Part shown: one piece after another, positions 17,785-26,382 of the stretch
Numbering within the stretch: the stretch's first letter is position 1
How the letters are laid out: each line of letters begins with the position of its first letter
Assembly: GCA_026710655.1 (NCBI GenBank)
Contig: JAPOQN010000005.1
Location: 124,001 to 188,000, forward strand
DNA: 64,000 nt
DNA from: Chloroflexota bacterium
Lineage (GTDB): Bacteria; Chloroflexota; Dehalococcoidia; Tepidiformales; Tepidiformaceae
Direction of reading: 5' to 3'
Notes under the pieces: model-generated
Database searches by the model: none
Seen by the model: the letters and a program-made list of their open reading frames with translations, nothing else
What the model was told of the DNA's origin: nothing
Position numbers and translations under genes: made by a program

Positions 17785-19557
17785 ATGCGAGAGAGCTATT
17801 GGGGGCGCTACTGGAGGCGCCGACGATCACGCCGCGGCTTCCTAATCGGAGGGGCAGCGCTGGCAGCGGGCTCGGCGGGCCTGGTGGCGGTCGGGGGTGG
17901 CGACGATGACGACGACGCCGAGCCGGAGGAGCCGGCAGCCCCGGAGGAGACAGCCGCCGCGGCAACGGAGGCGCCGACCGAGGCGCCAACGGAGGCTCCC
18001 GCGGCCGATGGAGCCGCACCGGGCGGCACGTTCCGGCAGCACAAGACGCAGATCGACGACGGCATCGATCCGGGCCTGAAGGTCATCAACAACAACGAGA
18101 TCCTGGCCCGCATCTACAACCACACACACCTCTACAAGGTCTCGACGAACGAGTTCCTGTTCGATGCGGCGACGGCCATGGAGCAGCCCGACAACCTCAC
18201 GATCATCTTCCCGCTGCGTTCGGGGATGACGTTCCACCACGACGGCGGCGCCGTCACGGCAGAGGACGTGGCCAGCACCTGGAGCCGTTTCCCCTCCCTC
18301 CTGGCGGACCAGGGTTCGCAGGTAAACGAGGCGAACTGGGGCTTCATGGACACGATCACGGCGGTGGACGAGTCCACGGCCCAGGTATCCCTGAAGGCGC
18401 CCGCGGCTTCGGCGCCGGTGTTGATGGCCTCGACTGCCTTCGGCCTCGTCTCGAAGGCGCTGCTGGACCAGCAGGCGAACGGGAATGTGCAGGAGCTGGA
18501 CGCGGGCGCAGGGCCGTACGTCATCGAGCAGCGCGACAGCGCGGGCGTCGCGCTGGCGCGTTACCCGGAGTACTACGCACACGAGAACCCCTCGACGCAC
18601 TTCCTGGAGGGCGCTCCCTACATCGACCGGCACGAGACACGGATCATCGTGGACCGGGCGGCGGTGAAGGCGGCGTTCTTCGCCGGAGACATCGACTACA
18701 TCCCGGGAATCGCCGACCGCATCGAGTTCGACGAGTTCACCGGGGACGACCGGTTCGTGGCGAAGGAAGTGGCTTCGACGGAGGCGCGCTTCCTCGCGTA
18801 TGACAACATCAAGTTCACGGACAGGCGCGCGCGTGAGGCGGTGTCGCTGGCGATCAACTACGACGCCATGATCGCGACGCTGTACGCGGGCGACGGCGTG
18901 TACGACGGCCCCGTGGGGCAGGCCCTGCCGGGCTTCGCGCTCGACCAGGAAACGCTGAAGTCGTACCGGGAGTTCGATCCGCAGAAGGCGCGGCAGCTGT
19001 GGGAGGCCTCGGGCACCGATGTCGAACACATCCGCATCGAGACAAGCATCGACCCGCGGGGTTCCACGATGGCGGAGTTCCTGGCGCGGCAGATGGAGGA
19101 GAACCTCGGCGTCACAGCAGAGCCTCTGATCCACGACGTGACAACGTATGTGGCGCGGGCCCGTGAGCCGATCAAGCAGTGGGAGCTCTTCGTGGTGCCG
19201 TACAACGCGAGCACGACGCCGGAGATCTACAACATGACGATGATGAACCCGAACGCCTTCGCGGGCGTGTCGTGGAGCTTCGGGGTGGACCAGCCAGACG
19301 CGAGCCTGGTGGCGAACGCCGAGAAGCTGATCGACCTGACGGCTGCGCAAGCACAGGAGGTCGACCCGGACCTGCGGCTCGAGAAGATGCGGGAGATGCA
19401 GCTCTTCGCACTCGACGAGCTGGTGCCGGGGATCAACCTGCCGGTGCCGGGCCACAGCTGGGTCGTGTACAACTCGCGGGTCGGGAACTTCCCCGAGGAC
19501 GACACCCTCCTTGGCGGGTTCCTGAACCGGACCCACGACATGTACATCAAGGGCTAG
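17785..19557 (+). CDS. Peptide/solute ABC substrate-binding protein (family 5), Tat signal, no lipobox Cys
   Basis: Extracellular binding protein of the DppA/OppA family, 590 aa. The N-terminus has a twin-arginine signal (RRGFLIGGAALAAGSAGL, about 16-33) followed by a poly-Asp stretch and a Pro/Thr/Glu linker (about 40-75). The binding domain follows, with FPLRSGMTFHHDGGAVTAEDV and later ARQLWEASG. In relatives the signal usually ends in a lipobox Cys; here LVAVGGGDD has none, so it is either released or held by an uncleaved signal. GGGAGGG (17774-17780) gives the start. The two permease genes follow after a hairpin. Confidence 0.87.
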   Translation: MRESYWGRYWRRRRSRRGFLIGGAALAAGSAGLVAVGGGDDDDDAEPEEPAAPEETAAAATEAPTEAPTEAPAADGAAPGGTFRQHKTQIDDGIDPGLKVINNNEILARIYNHTHLYKVSTNEFLFDAATAMEQPDNLTIIFPLRSGMTFHHDGGAVTAEDVASTWSRFPSLLADQGSQVNEANWGFMDTITAVDESTAQVSLKAPAASAPVLMASTAFGLVSKALLDQQANGNVQELDAGAGPYVIEQRDSAGVALARYPEYYAHENPSTHFLEGAPYIDRHETRIIVDRAAVKAAFFAGDIDYIPGIADRIEFDEFTGDDRFVAKEVASTEARFLAYDNIKFTDRRAREAVSLAINYDAMIATLYAGDGVYDGPVGQALPGFALDQETLKSYREFDPQKARQLWEASGTDVEHIRIETSIDPRGSTMAEFLARQMEENLGVTAEPLIHDVTTYVARAREPIKQWELFVVPYNASTTPEIYNMTMMNPNAFAGVSWSFGVDQPDASLVANAEKLIDLTAAQAQEVDPDLRLEKMREMQLFALDELVPGINLPVPGHSWVVYNSRVGNFPEDDTLLGGFLNRTHDMYIKG

Positions 19558-19569
19558 GGAGTCCACACC

Positions 19570-19605
19570 GGAAGCCGGGCGGGCGGAGACGCCCGCCCGG
19601 CTTCC
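19570..19605. terminator. Intra-operon 16-bp hairpin with GAGA tetraloop
   Basis: A perfect 16-bp stem (19570-19585 / 19590-19605) with loop GAGA (a GNRA loop) lies between the binding-protein and permease genes. There is no T tract. In ABC operons such hairpins commonly protect the upstream message or attenuate readthrough, giving more binding protein than permease; that role is inferred here. Confidence 0.65.
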
Positions 19606-19621
19606 ATGGAGTCTTCCGCAC

Positions 19622-20572
19622 ATGCAGGCCTACATCGCGCGCCGGTTGATCGCCGTCCCGTTCATGTTGTTCGGGATGTCGCTCTTGCTGTTCTGGCTGC
19701 TCTTCCTGCGGCCGGGGAACGCGGCGCTGACGGGCTTCGGGCTGGTCTCTCCGGACCAGAACGCACAGGCGATCGCCAGCCTCGAAGAGGAGTTCGGGCT
19801 CGATAAGCCGTTCTTCGTGCAGTACGGCAAGTGGGCCTGGAATGCACTCCAGGGGGACTTCGGGATCTCGCTGAAGAACAGGCGCCCCGTGACCCCCGAG
19901 ATCAGGTCGCGCCTGCCGGTGACGGCGGAACTAGGCCTGCTGACGGTGTTGCTGACGGCGGTGATCGGCCTCCCGGTGGGAATCATCTCGGCCATCAGAC
20001 CGGGGACGTTCCTCGACGGGCTCTTACGCATCGTGACGATCTCGGGCATCTCCGTGCCCAACTTCTGGGTGGCGACGCTGGTGATCACATTACCCGCGAT
20101 CTGGTGGGCGTGGACCCCGCTGTGGGAGTACGTGCGCTTTGAGGACGACCCGATCAACAACCTGAAGATCGTGATCTGGCCGGCGGTGACGCTGGCGATC
20201 GCGACGGCGGCCTACGTGGCCCGCATCGTGCGCTCGTCGATGCTGGAGACGCTGTACTCGGACTACGTGCGCACGGCGCGGGCGAAGGGGCTGCGGGAGC
20301 GGGCGGTGGTGCTGCGACACGTGTTTCGCAGCTCGATGATCGCGGTGATTACGGTGATCGGGATCCAGCTGGGGGCGGTCCTCGGCGGCTCGGTGATCGC
20401 GGAGCAGATCTTCGGCATTCCCGGCCTCGGGCTGCTCGTGTTTGAGTCGGTCGTCTCGATTGACTACACGGTGGCGCTGGCGGCGATCATGGTGTTCGCC
20501 TTCATGTTCACCATAGTCAACCTCGTGGTCGACGTCTCCTACACGTTCGTCGATCCAAGGATCCGGTACTGA
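19622..20572 (+). CDS. Peptide-type ABC permease, DppB-like
   Basis: First membrane subunit of a DppBC-type importer, 316 aa. It has the usual N-terminal helix (RLIAVPFMLFGMSLLLFW), six predicted helices and the EAA-loop region near RTARAKGLRERAVVLRHVFRSS, which contacts an ATPase. Its stop overlaps the next ATG by one base (TGATG). No ATPase gene (DppD/F) is in this cluster, so the complex must borrow one encoded elsewhere. Confidence 0.9.
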   Translation: MQAYIARRLIAVPFMLFGMSLLLFWLLFLRPGNAALTGFGLVSPDQNAQAIASLEEEFGLDKPFFVQYGKWAWNALQGDFGISLKNRRPVTPEIRSRLPVTAELGLLTVLLTAVIGLPVGIISAIRPGTFLDGLLRIVTISGISVPNFWVATLVITLPAIWWAWTPLWEYVRFEDDPINNLKIVIWPAVTLAIATAAYVARIVRSSMLETLYSDYVRTARAKGLRERAVVLRHVFRSSMIAVITVIGIQLGAVLGGSVIAEQIFGIPGLGLLVFESVVSIDYTVALAAIMVFAFMFTIVNLVVDVSYTFVDPRIRY

Positions 20573-21510
20573 TGACGGAGACGACGGAAGCGGCCGCGGC
20601 CCTGGGCCAGGAGGCAATCCAGCCACCCGCGCGGCGTGGCGCCGGGGTGCTGCGCTTCCTGCGGCAGCAGCGGCTGGGGACGATCGGGGCGGTTCTCATC
20701 ATCCTGATGACTATCGGCGCCATTGCAGCCCCGGTGCTGGGCACGAGCGACCCGGAGGGATTCGGCGTTGCGCCCATCCTCGAAGGGCCCAGCGGCAGTC
20801 ATATCTTCGGGACCAACCGGGAGGGGCGCGATGTCTGGTCGCGGGTGCTGTACGGAGGGCGGGTCTCGCTGAAGATCGGGCTGGCGACCGTGGTCGTGGC
20901 GGCGCTGGGGGGCACAGCCCTGGCGCTTCTCGCGGGTTACCTCGGCGGTCCCGTGGATTTCGCTTTCGGGCGAGTGGCGGACGTACTCATCGCCTTCCCC
21001 TCCATCCTGTTCGCGCTGACGCTGCACGCCTCGCTACGAGACGAGTTACCGAACCTGGGAGAGGTCCTGGCGGCGGAGGAGTTCCTGCTGGTTGTCGCGA
21101 TCTGCATCGTGTTCACGCCGGTGATCTTCCGCATCATGCGGGGGAACGTGCTGGAGCAGCGGGCGGCGATTTATGTGGAGTCGGCGCGAGTGATCGGGGC
21201 GAGCGAGGTGCGCATCATGTGGCGCCACATCTTCCCCAACCTCGTGGGCCTGCTTTTGATCGTGATGAGCACGACCCTACCCGCGGCGATCCTGACGGAG
21301 TCGGCGCTGAGCTTCCTTGGGGTGGGGGTGCAGCAGGGGACGCCGTCGTGGGGGGCGGACCTCTCGGGCACCAACCGCGCCTACTTCGTCTCAGCGCCCT
21401 GGATCGCGATCTTCCCGGGGCTCGCGCTAAGCATCACGGTGCTCGCGTTCAACCTGTTCGGGGACGCGCTGCGGGACACGCTCGACCCGCGCCTGCGGGG
21501 TCAGCGGTAG
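20572..21510 (+). CDS. Peptide-type ABC permease, DppC-like
   Basis: Second membrane subunit, 312 aa. It begins with a soluble N-terminal stretch, then a helix (GTIGAVLIILMTIGAIAAPVLG), the family's FGTNREGRDVWSRVLYGGRVSL segment and the EAA loop ESARVIGASEVRIMWRHIFPN. The end, DALRDTLDPRLRG, is typical of DppC. Start and stop overlaps show it is translated with the DppB-like gene. The CoA transferase gene follows 24 bp later but has its own -10-like element. Confidence 0.91.
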   Translation: MTETTEAAAALGQEAIQPPARRGAGVLRFLRQQRLGTIGAVLIILMTIGAIAAPVLGTSDPEGFGVAPILEGPSGSHIFGTNREGRDVWSRVLYGGRVSLKIGLATVVVAALGGTALALLAGYLGGPVDFAFGRVADVLIAFPSILFALTLHASLRDELPNLGEVLAAEEFLLVVAICIVFTPVIFRIMRGNVLEQRAAIYVESARVIGASEVRIMWRHIFPNLVGLLLIVMSTTLPAAILTESALSFLGVGVQQGTPSWGADLSGTNRAYFVSAPWIAIFPGLALSITVLAFNLFGDALRDTLDPRLRGQR

Positions 21511-21521
21511 AGCGCCGCACG

Positions 21522-21527
21522 TATACT
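21522..21527 (+). promoter_or_regulatory. -10-like TATACT, leaderless start of CoA transferase
   Basis: TATACT is followed by 7 bases and then the GTG at 21535, with no Shine-Dalgarno sequence. No clear -35 is present. Confidence 0.45.
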
Positions 21528-21534
21528 CCCGGCC

Positions 21535-22764
21535 GTGGCCAAACCGCTCGACGACATCAAGGTCCTTGACCTGACATGGGTGCTTTCGGGGCCCTACGCC
21601 GCGATGGTGCTGTCGGACCTCGGGGCGGACGTGATCAAGGTGGAGCGTCCGCCGTGGGGGGACGTGGCCCGCACGAGCGGTCCCTACCAGAACGGCTGGA
21701 GCGGCTACTTCTTCAGCATCAACCGGGGAAAGCGGTCCATCTCCATCGACCTGACGCGCGAGGAGGGCCGGGACCTGCTGCTCGACCTCGCGGAGAAGGT
21801 CGACGTGGTGATGGAGAACTTCACCCCGGGAACGATGGACCGGCTCGGGATCGGGTACGAGACGCTGCGGGAGCGGAACCCGGGGCTCATCTTCGCGAGC
21901 ACCTCGGGCTTCGGGCAGACCGGTCCGTACCGGGAGTACCCGGCGGTCGACATCATCGTGCAGGGCATGGGCGGCGTGATGTCGATCACGGGGGAGCCGG
22001 ACGGGGGTCCGGTTCGCCCGGGGGTCTCGTACGGCGACATCGTGGGGGGGCTGTACACGACGATCGGCATCCTGACCGCGCTGCACGAGCGGGGGAAGAG
22101 CGGGGAGGGGCAGGCGGTCGACATCAGCATGCTCGATGCGCAGGTGAGCGTGCTGGAGAACGCGATCATGCGGTACTTCGTGACTGGCGAGGCGCCGAAG
22201 CCGCTGGGCACGCGCCATCCGAGCGCGACGCCGTTCCAGGCGTTCCCGACGGCGGACGGCTGGATCGTGGTGGCGCTGGCGTTCCGGGACGAGCAGTGGC
22301 CGATCCTGTGCGCGCTGCTGGGCGTGACGGACCTGATCGACGACCCGCGCTTCGACACGGGACCCAAGCGGACGGCGAACCACGCGGAGCTCGAACCGGT
22401 CCTGTTCGAGGCGTTCCGGAAGCAGCCGCGGGAGCACTGGCTGAAGGAGTTCCTGGCGGCGGATATCCCGAGCGGGCCACTGAACACGATCGCGGACGTG
22501 GTTGCGGACCCGCAGGTGCAGCACCGGGAGATGATCCAGGAGGTGACGCACCCGGTGGCGGGGACGATGCCGGTGGCGAACACGCCGGTGCGGCTGTCGC
22601 GGTCGGAGTCGGGGATCGCGGGGCCGCCGCCGAGCATGGGGGAGCACACGGTGGAGGTGCTGGGCGAACTGCTGGGGCTGGGGGCGGAGGAGGTGGAGGC
22701 GCTGCGCGAGGCAGGGGTGGTCGCCACCGAGGGCGGGCCGGACATCTCGGAGCTGACGCGGTAG
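21535..22764 (+). CDS. CaiB/BaiF family III CoA transferase
   Basis: Transfers CoA between carboxylic acids, priming substrates for thioester chemistry; 409 aa, the usual family length. The N-terminus KVLDLTWVLSGPYAAMVLSDLGADVIKVE is the classic family opening. The conserved Asp that forms the acyl-aspartyl intermediate is about residue 139 (PAVDIIVQGMGGVMS), and FGQTGPYRE precedes it. Formyl-CoA, carnitine or succinyl-CoA specificity cannot be told apart by eye. A second, less similar family III transferase is at 47893. Confidence 0.9.
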   Translation: MAKPLDDIKVLDLTWVLSGPYAAMVLSDLGADVIKVERPPWGDVARTSGPYQNGWSGYFFSINRGKRSISIDLTREEGRDLLLDLAEKVDVVMENFTPGTMDRLGIGYETLRERNPGLIFASTSGFGQTGPYREYPAVDIIVQGMGGVMSITGEPDGGPVRPGVSYGDIVGGLYTTIGILTALHERGKSGEGQAVDISMLDAQVSVLENAIMRYFVTGEAPKPLGTRHPSATPFQAFPTADGWIVVALAFRDEQWPILCALLGVTDLIDDPRFDTGPKRTANHAELEPVLFEAFRKQPREHWLKEFLAADIPSGPLNTIADVVADPQVQHREMIQEVTHPVAGTMPVANTPVRLSRSESGIAGPPPSMGEHTVEVLGELLGLGAEEVEALREAGVVATEGGPDISELTR

Positions 22765-22773
22765 GGCGGTTCG

Positions 22774-23559
22774 CTAGAGGCCCTTCTCGGCGCAGAGGTC
22801 CTCGTCGAACACGATGTGGCCGGTGTACTCGGCTGGGGACTGCTCGCACATCCAGACCGTCCCCTTGGCCATGTGGGGGGCGCGCTCGAACTCAAGGGTG
22901 GGGTTCTCGGGGTCGTTCTCGGCCCAGATGTTGCCGGGCGTGCGGATGCGGCCGAGGGGGGAGAGGACGTTGACGGCGATGCCATCGTCCTGCAGCTCCA
23001 TGGCGAGGGCCTGCGAGTAGCGTTCGAGGCCCGACTTGACCATCGCGTAGAAACCTCCGCTGGCGCGCGTCTCGGGGTAGGGGCCGGGACCGGGTAAGAC
23101 GCCCGCGCGGGAGGAGACGTTCACGATGTGCCCGCCGCCAGCTGCCCGCATGTGGGGGACGCAGGCGCGGATAAGCAGGAGGGGTCCGCGCAGGTCGATC
23201 TGCCAGATGAGGTCGAGGTGGCGAGGCTGGACGGTCTCGATGGAGCCGGGGACGAGGATGGCGGCGTTGTTCACGAGGATGTCGACGCGGCCCCATTCCT
23301 CGACGACACGGTCGACGCCGGCGGTGATGCTCTCGGGGTCGCGCACGTCCATGCGTACGGCGAGGGCTTCGCCGTCATCGCCGCGGATGGATTCGGCGAC
23401 GGTGTGGATGGTGCCGGGGAGGCGCTTGTCGCGGACCTCCTCGGTGCGGGCGGCGATGGCGACCTTCGCGCCGGCGGCGGCGAGGGCGACCGCAACGTCC
23501 TCGCCGATGCCGCGGCTGGCGCCGGTGACGATGGCGACACGACCGTCGAGCGTTCCCAT
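22774..23559 (-). CDS. Short-chain dehydrogenase/reductase
   Basis: NAD(P)-dependent Rossmann oxidoreductase, 261 aa. It has TGASRGIG (12-19), NNAA (97-100), the catalytic Ser in NVSS (149/150) and the YxxxK pair Tyr171/Lys175. The C-terminus is unusual for a simple SDR: a run with WMCEQSPAEYTGHIVFDEDL. GGAGGT lies just before the ATG, confirming the start. It is transcribed away from the twin esterase genes across a 94-bp gap. Confidence 0.88.
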   Translation of the reverse strand: MGTLDGRVAIVTGASRGIGEDVAVALAAAGAKVAIAARTEEVRDKRLPGTIHTVAESIRGDDGEALAVRMDVRDPESITAGVDRVVEEWGRVDILVNNAAILVPGSIETVQPRHLDLIWQIDLRGPLLLIRACVPHMRAAGGGHIVNVSSRAGVLPGPGPYPETRASGGFYAMVKSGLERYSQALAMELQDDGIAVNVLSPLGRIRTPGNIWAENDPENPTLEFERAPHMAKGTVWMCEQSPAEYTGHIVFDEDLCAEKGL

Positions 23560-23653
23560 GGATGACCTCCCGCCGGAATCGGGCGCAATCGTACGCGAGC
23601 GGGGCGGCGGGCGGGCGGCGTAGACTCGCCGCCGCACGCACGAGGAGGACGCC

Positions 23654-24625
23654 ATGGACGTAGCGCCAATCGACATCGCCAGCCGGCTCGACGACGAGCA
23701 CCGGCCCGTCTTCGAAGGGATGCCGCGGCCGCAACGGGACTGGTCGGACATTCCCGGCACGCGGGCGCGGATGGCCGAGATGCGGGCCTCCCTGCCCCAG
23801 CCGGTCCTGCCAGCGAACGTGGCCATTGAGGACCGGACGGTTCCCGGTCCGGCGGGGGATCCGGACGTGCGGCTGCGCCTCTACCGCCCCGAGGGACTGC
23901 CTCAGCGAGCGGGGGCGTTCTACTGGATCCACGGCGGGGGCATGGTGATGGGGAACGTCGAGATGAGCGACCCCTACTGCGCGAACATCGCCGACAAGCT
24001 GAACGTACTGGTGGCGTCGGTCGAGTACCGGCTGGCGCCGGAGGACCCGTTCCCGGCGCCGCTGGAGGACTGCTACGCGGGTCTGGCGTGGCTGTGGCGG
24101 TCGCGGGAGGAGCTCGGTGTCGACCCGAACCGGATCGCCATCGGCGGCGGAAGCGCGGGCGGGGGGCTGGCGGCGGGGGTAGCGCTGGCGGCGCGTGACC
24201 GGGGCGAGATCGAGCTGTGCTACCAGTTGCTCGTCTACCCGATGCTCGACGACCGCAACGCGACCCGCAGCAGTCATGCGGTACAGGACTCGCGTACCTG
24301 GAACCGCGAGGCCAACGACGCCGGTTGGAACGCCTACCTGGCCGGGAACGCAGGCGGCGAGGACGTGTCCCCGTACGCGGCCCCGGCGCGGGCGACGGAC
24401 CTCGCGGGGCTGCCGCCGGCCTACATCAACGTGGGCGACCTCGACCTGTTCGTCGACGAGGACGTCGCCTACGCACGGGCCCTTGCGGACGCGGGCGTGC
24501 CGGTCGAGCTGCACGTGTACCCCGGGGCGTACCACGGGTCGAACGGGGCGGTACCGACATCAGTGCTATCGCGGCGCTGGGCGGCGGACGAACTGGCATC
24601 GCTGGGCCGCGCGCTGGCGGGATAA
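23654..24625 (+). CDS. Alpha/beta hydrolase, hormone-sensitive-lipase type (copy 1)
   Basis: Carboxylesterase/lipase of the HSL (family IV) type, 323 aa. HGGG at 93-96 forms the oxyanion hole and Ser167 in GGGSAGGG is the nucleophile. Asp in VGDLDLFVDE and His in GAYHGS near the C-terminus complete the triad. GAGGAGG precedes the ATG, and a TAGACT hexamer (23621-23626) could be its -10. A close paralogue of equal length follows after 15 bp, so a tandem duplication is evident. Confidence 0.9.
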   Translation: MDVAPIDIASRLDDEHRPVFEGMPRPQRDWSDIPGTRARMAEMRASLPQPVLPANVAIEDRTVPGPAGDPDVRLRLYRPEGLPQRAGAFYWIHGGGMVMGNVEMSDPYCANIADKLNVLVASVEYRLAPEDPFPAPLEDCYAGLAWLWRSREELGVDPNRIAIGGGSAGGGLAAGVALAARDRGEIELCYQLLVYPMLDDRNATRSSHAVQDSRTWNREANDAGWNAYLAGNAGGEDVSPYAAPARATDLAGLPPAYINVGDLDLFVDEDVAYARALADAGVPVELHVYPGAYHGSNGAVPTSVLSRRWAADELASLGRALAG

Positions 24626-24640
24626 CGGAAGGAGCACACC

Positions 24641-25612
24641 ATGGACGTAACCCCAATCGATATCGCAAGCCGGCTCGACGACGAGCACCTGCCGGTGTTC
24701 GAGGCCATCCCGCCGCTCTTCGGGGACTGGTCCGACATCCCGGCGCTGCGCGCCTCGCTCGATGGGCTGCTGGGCGCCATGCCGCAGCCGGAGCTACCCG
24801 AGGGCATGGTCATGGAGGATCGGTACGCACCCGGTCCTGCGGGCGACCCGGACGTGATGGTGCGGCTCTACCGGCCCGCGAACCTGCCCGATTCCGCGCC
24901 CGCCTTCTACTGGATCCATGGCGGGGGGATGGTGCTGGGAGACGTGGCGGGGAGCGACGTGTACTGCGCGAGCGTGGCGGACGAGATGAACGTGCTTGTC
25001 GCCTCGGTAGAGTACCGGCTGGCGCCGGAGCATCCGTTTCCGGCGCCGCTGGAGGACTGCTACGCGGGCCTGAAGTGGCTGTGGGACTCGCGGGAGGAGC
25101 TTGGCATCGACCCGGCGCGGGTGGCGGTCGGCGGGGGCAGCGCGGGCGGGGGGCTGGCGGCAGGCGTGGCGCTGGCTGCACGCGACCGGGGCGAGGTGCC
25201 GCTGTGCTTCCAGTTGCTGGTGTACCCGATGCTCGACGACCGGAACATCACCCGCAGCAGCCACGCCATCACCGACGGTCGCACCTGGAACCGCGAGGCG
25301 AACCTCGCGGGCTGGGACGCGTACCTAGCGGGGAACGCGGGGGGCGAGGACGTGTCGCCCTACGCGGCGCCCGCGCGGGCGACGGACCTCACAGGTCTGC
25401 CGCCGGCGTACATCAACGTGGGCGACCTCGACCTGTTCGTCGACGAGGACGTGGCGTACGCACGGGCCCTGGCGGACGCGGGCGTCCCTGTGGAGTTGCA
25501 CATCTACCCGGGGGCATACCACGGTTCGAGCGGGTTCACGCCGAACGCGTCGTTGTCGCAACGCTGGAACGCGGACGAGCGCGACGCGCTCCGCCGGGCA
25601 CTGGCGGGGTGA
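24641..25612 (+). CDS. Alpha/beta hydrolase, hormone-sensitive-lipase type (copy 2)
   Basis: Tandem paralogue of the preceding esterase, also 323 aa and alignable throughout without gaps. The same HGGG and GGGSAGGG motifs and the same C-terminal Asp/His region are kept. Differences cluster in the N-terminal cap (residues about 20-60), the part that usually shapes substrate choice in this family, so the copies may have diverged in substrate. Its stop overlaps the next gene's GTG (GTGA). Confidence 0.9.
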   Translation: MDVTPIDIASRLDDEHLPVFEAIPPLFGDWSDIPALRASLDGLLGAMPQPELPEGMVMEDRYAPGPAGDPDVMVRLYRPANLPDSAPAFYWIHGGGMVLGDVAGSDVYCASVADEMNVLVASVEYRLAPEHPFPAPLEDCYAGLKWLWDSREELGIDPARVAVGGGSAGGGLAAGVALAARDRGEVPLCFQLLVYPMLDDRNITRSSHAITDGRTWNREANLAGWDAYLAGNAGGEDVSPYAAPARATDLTGLPPAYINVGDLDLFVDEDVAYARALADAGVPVELHIYPGAYHGSSGFTPNASLSQRWNADERDALRRALAG

Positions 25613-26112
25613 GCGGGGCCGGCGACGCCGAAAGCGCCGTGCTGGCGGCGCTCGATGCGCTGGGGATCGCGTATGAGCGCATCGAGATCGACCCGGCGTT
25701 CGGGGACACGGCGGACTTCTGCCGGGAGTACGGCTACCCGGTGCCGGAGTGCGGGAACACGATCCTGATCGCCTCGCGGAGCGAGCCGCGACAGTTCGCG
25801 GCATGCGTCGTGCGGGCGGACACGCGGCTCGACGTGAACCGCCGCGTGCGCAAGCTGATGGGGGTGCGCAAGGCCTCGTTCGCGTCGGCGGAGGACACGG
25901 TGGCGCACACGGGCATGGCCATCGGCGGCGTGACGGCGTTCGCGCTGCCCGAAGGGCTCCCCATCTACGTCGACGCGGCCGTGTTCGAGCTGGACCGGGT
26001 CATCCTCGGGAGCGGCGTACGCAGCTCCAAGATCGCGGTCGCCCCGGAGGCGCTGCGGCTCCTGCCGGGGGGGGAGGTGGTGGAGGGGCTGGCGGTGGCG
26101 GTGGCGGGGTAG
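25609..26112 (+). CDS. YbaK/prolyl-tRNA editing domain protein
   Basis: Free-standing aminoacyl-tRNA deacylase of the YbaK/EbsC superfamily, 167 aa. The characteristic centre is FAACVVRADTRLDVNRRVRKLMGVRKASFASAEDT, followed by GMAIGGVTAFALP. Members hydrolyse mischarged Cys- or Ala-tRNA(Pro). The GTG start overlaps the stop of esterase copy 2 by 4 bases, so translation is coupled. That puts a quality-control enzyme in an esterase operon, an odd pairing that may be accidental. Confidence 0.85.
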   Translation: MSGAGDAESAVLAALDALGIAYERIEIDPAFGDTADFCREYGYPVPECGNTILIASRSEPRQFAACVVRADTRLDVNRRVRKLMGVRKASFASAEDTVAHTGMAIGGVTAFALPEGLPIYVDAAVFELDRVILGSGVRSSKIAVAPEALRLLPGGEVVEGLAVAVAG

Positions 26113-26132
26113 CGCCCACGCATTCCCGAGTG

Positions 26133-26138
26133 TAAGAT
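26133..26138 (+). promoter_or_regulatory. -10-like TAAGAT, leaderless start of small gene
   Basis: TAAGAT precedes the ATG of the 78-aa gene by 7 bases; no Shine-Dalgarno sequence is visible. The surroundings are richer in A and T than the rest of the window. Confidence 0.4.
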
Positions 26139-26145
26139 AGAACAT

Positions 26146-26382
26146 ATGTTTGGACCAAGCCACATCCACAGCATCGAGACATGGGACTCCGGTGGCGGCA
26201 TCGAACTGGAGATCGTCGAACTGGACGGAGGGCCGACACTCGTGGTCAGTGACGAAGTGGTTACGGTGTACCGCTCGTCTGACGACTTCTGGGAGGAGGC
26301 AAATGAGGGGGGCGATGGCTACCGGACACTGACCATCTCGCGGGAGACAGGGCGACCATTCGAGCTGGCAGGCAAGCGCTAG
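26146..26382 (+). CDS. Small acidic protein of unknown function
   Basis: I do not recognise this 78-aa protein. It is acidic, without signal peptide or membrane segment, and looks mostly beta-strand: ELEIVELDGGPTLVVSDEVVTVYRS, then DDFWEEANEG and an ELAGKR end. Its stop overlaps the stop of the convergent EcoRII-type gene. It sits at the edge of the less G+C-rich restriction island, so it may have come with it. It has its own -10-like element. Confidence 0.55.
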   Translation: MFGPSHIHSIETWDSGGGIELEIVELDGGPTLVVSDEVVTVYRSSDDFWEEANEGGDGYRTLTISRETGRPFELAGKR

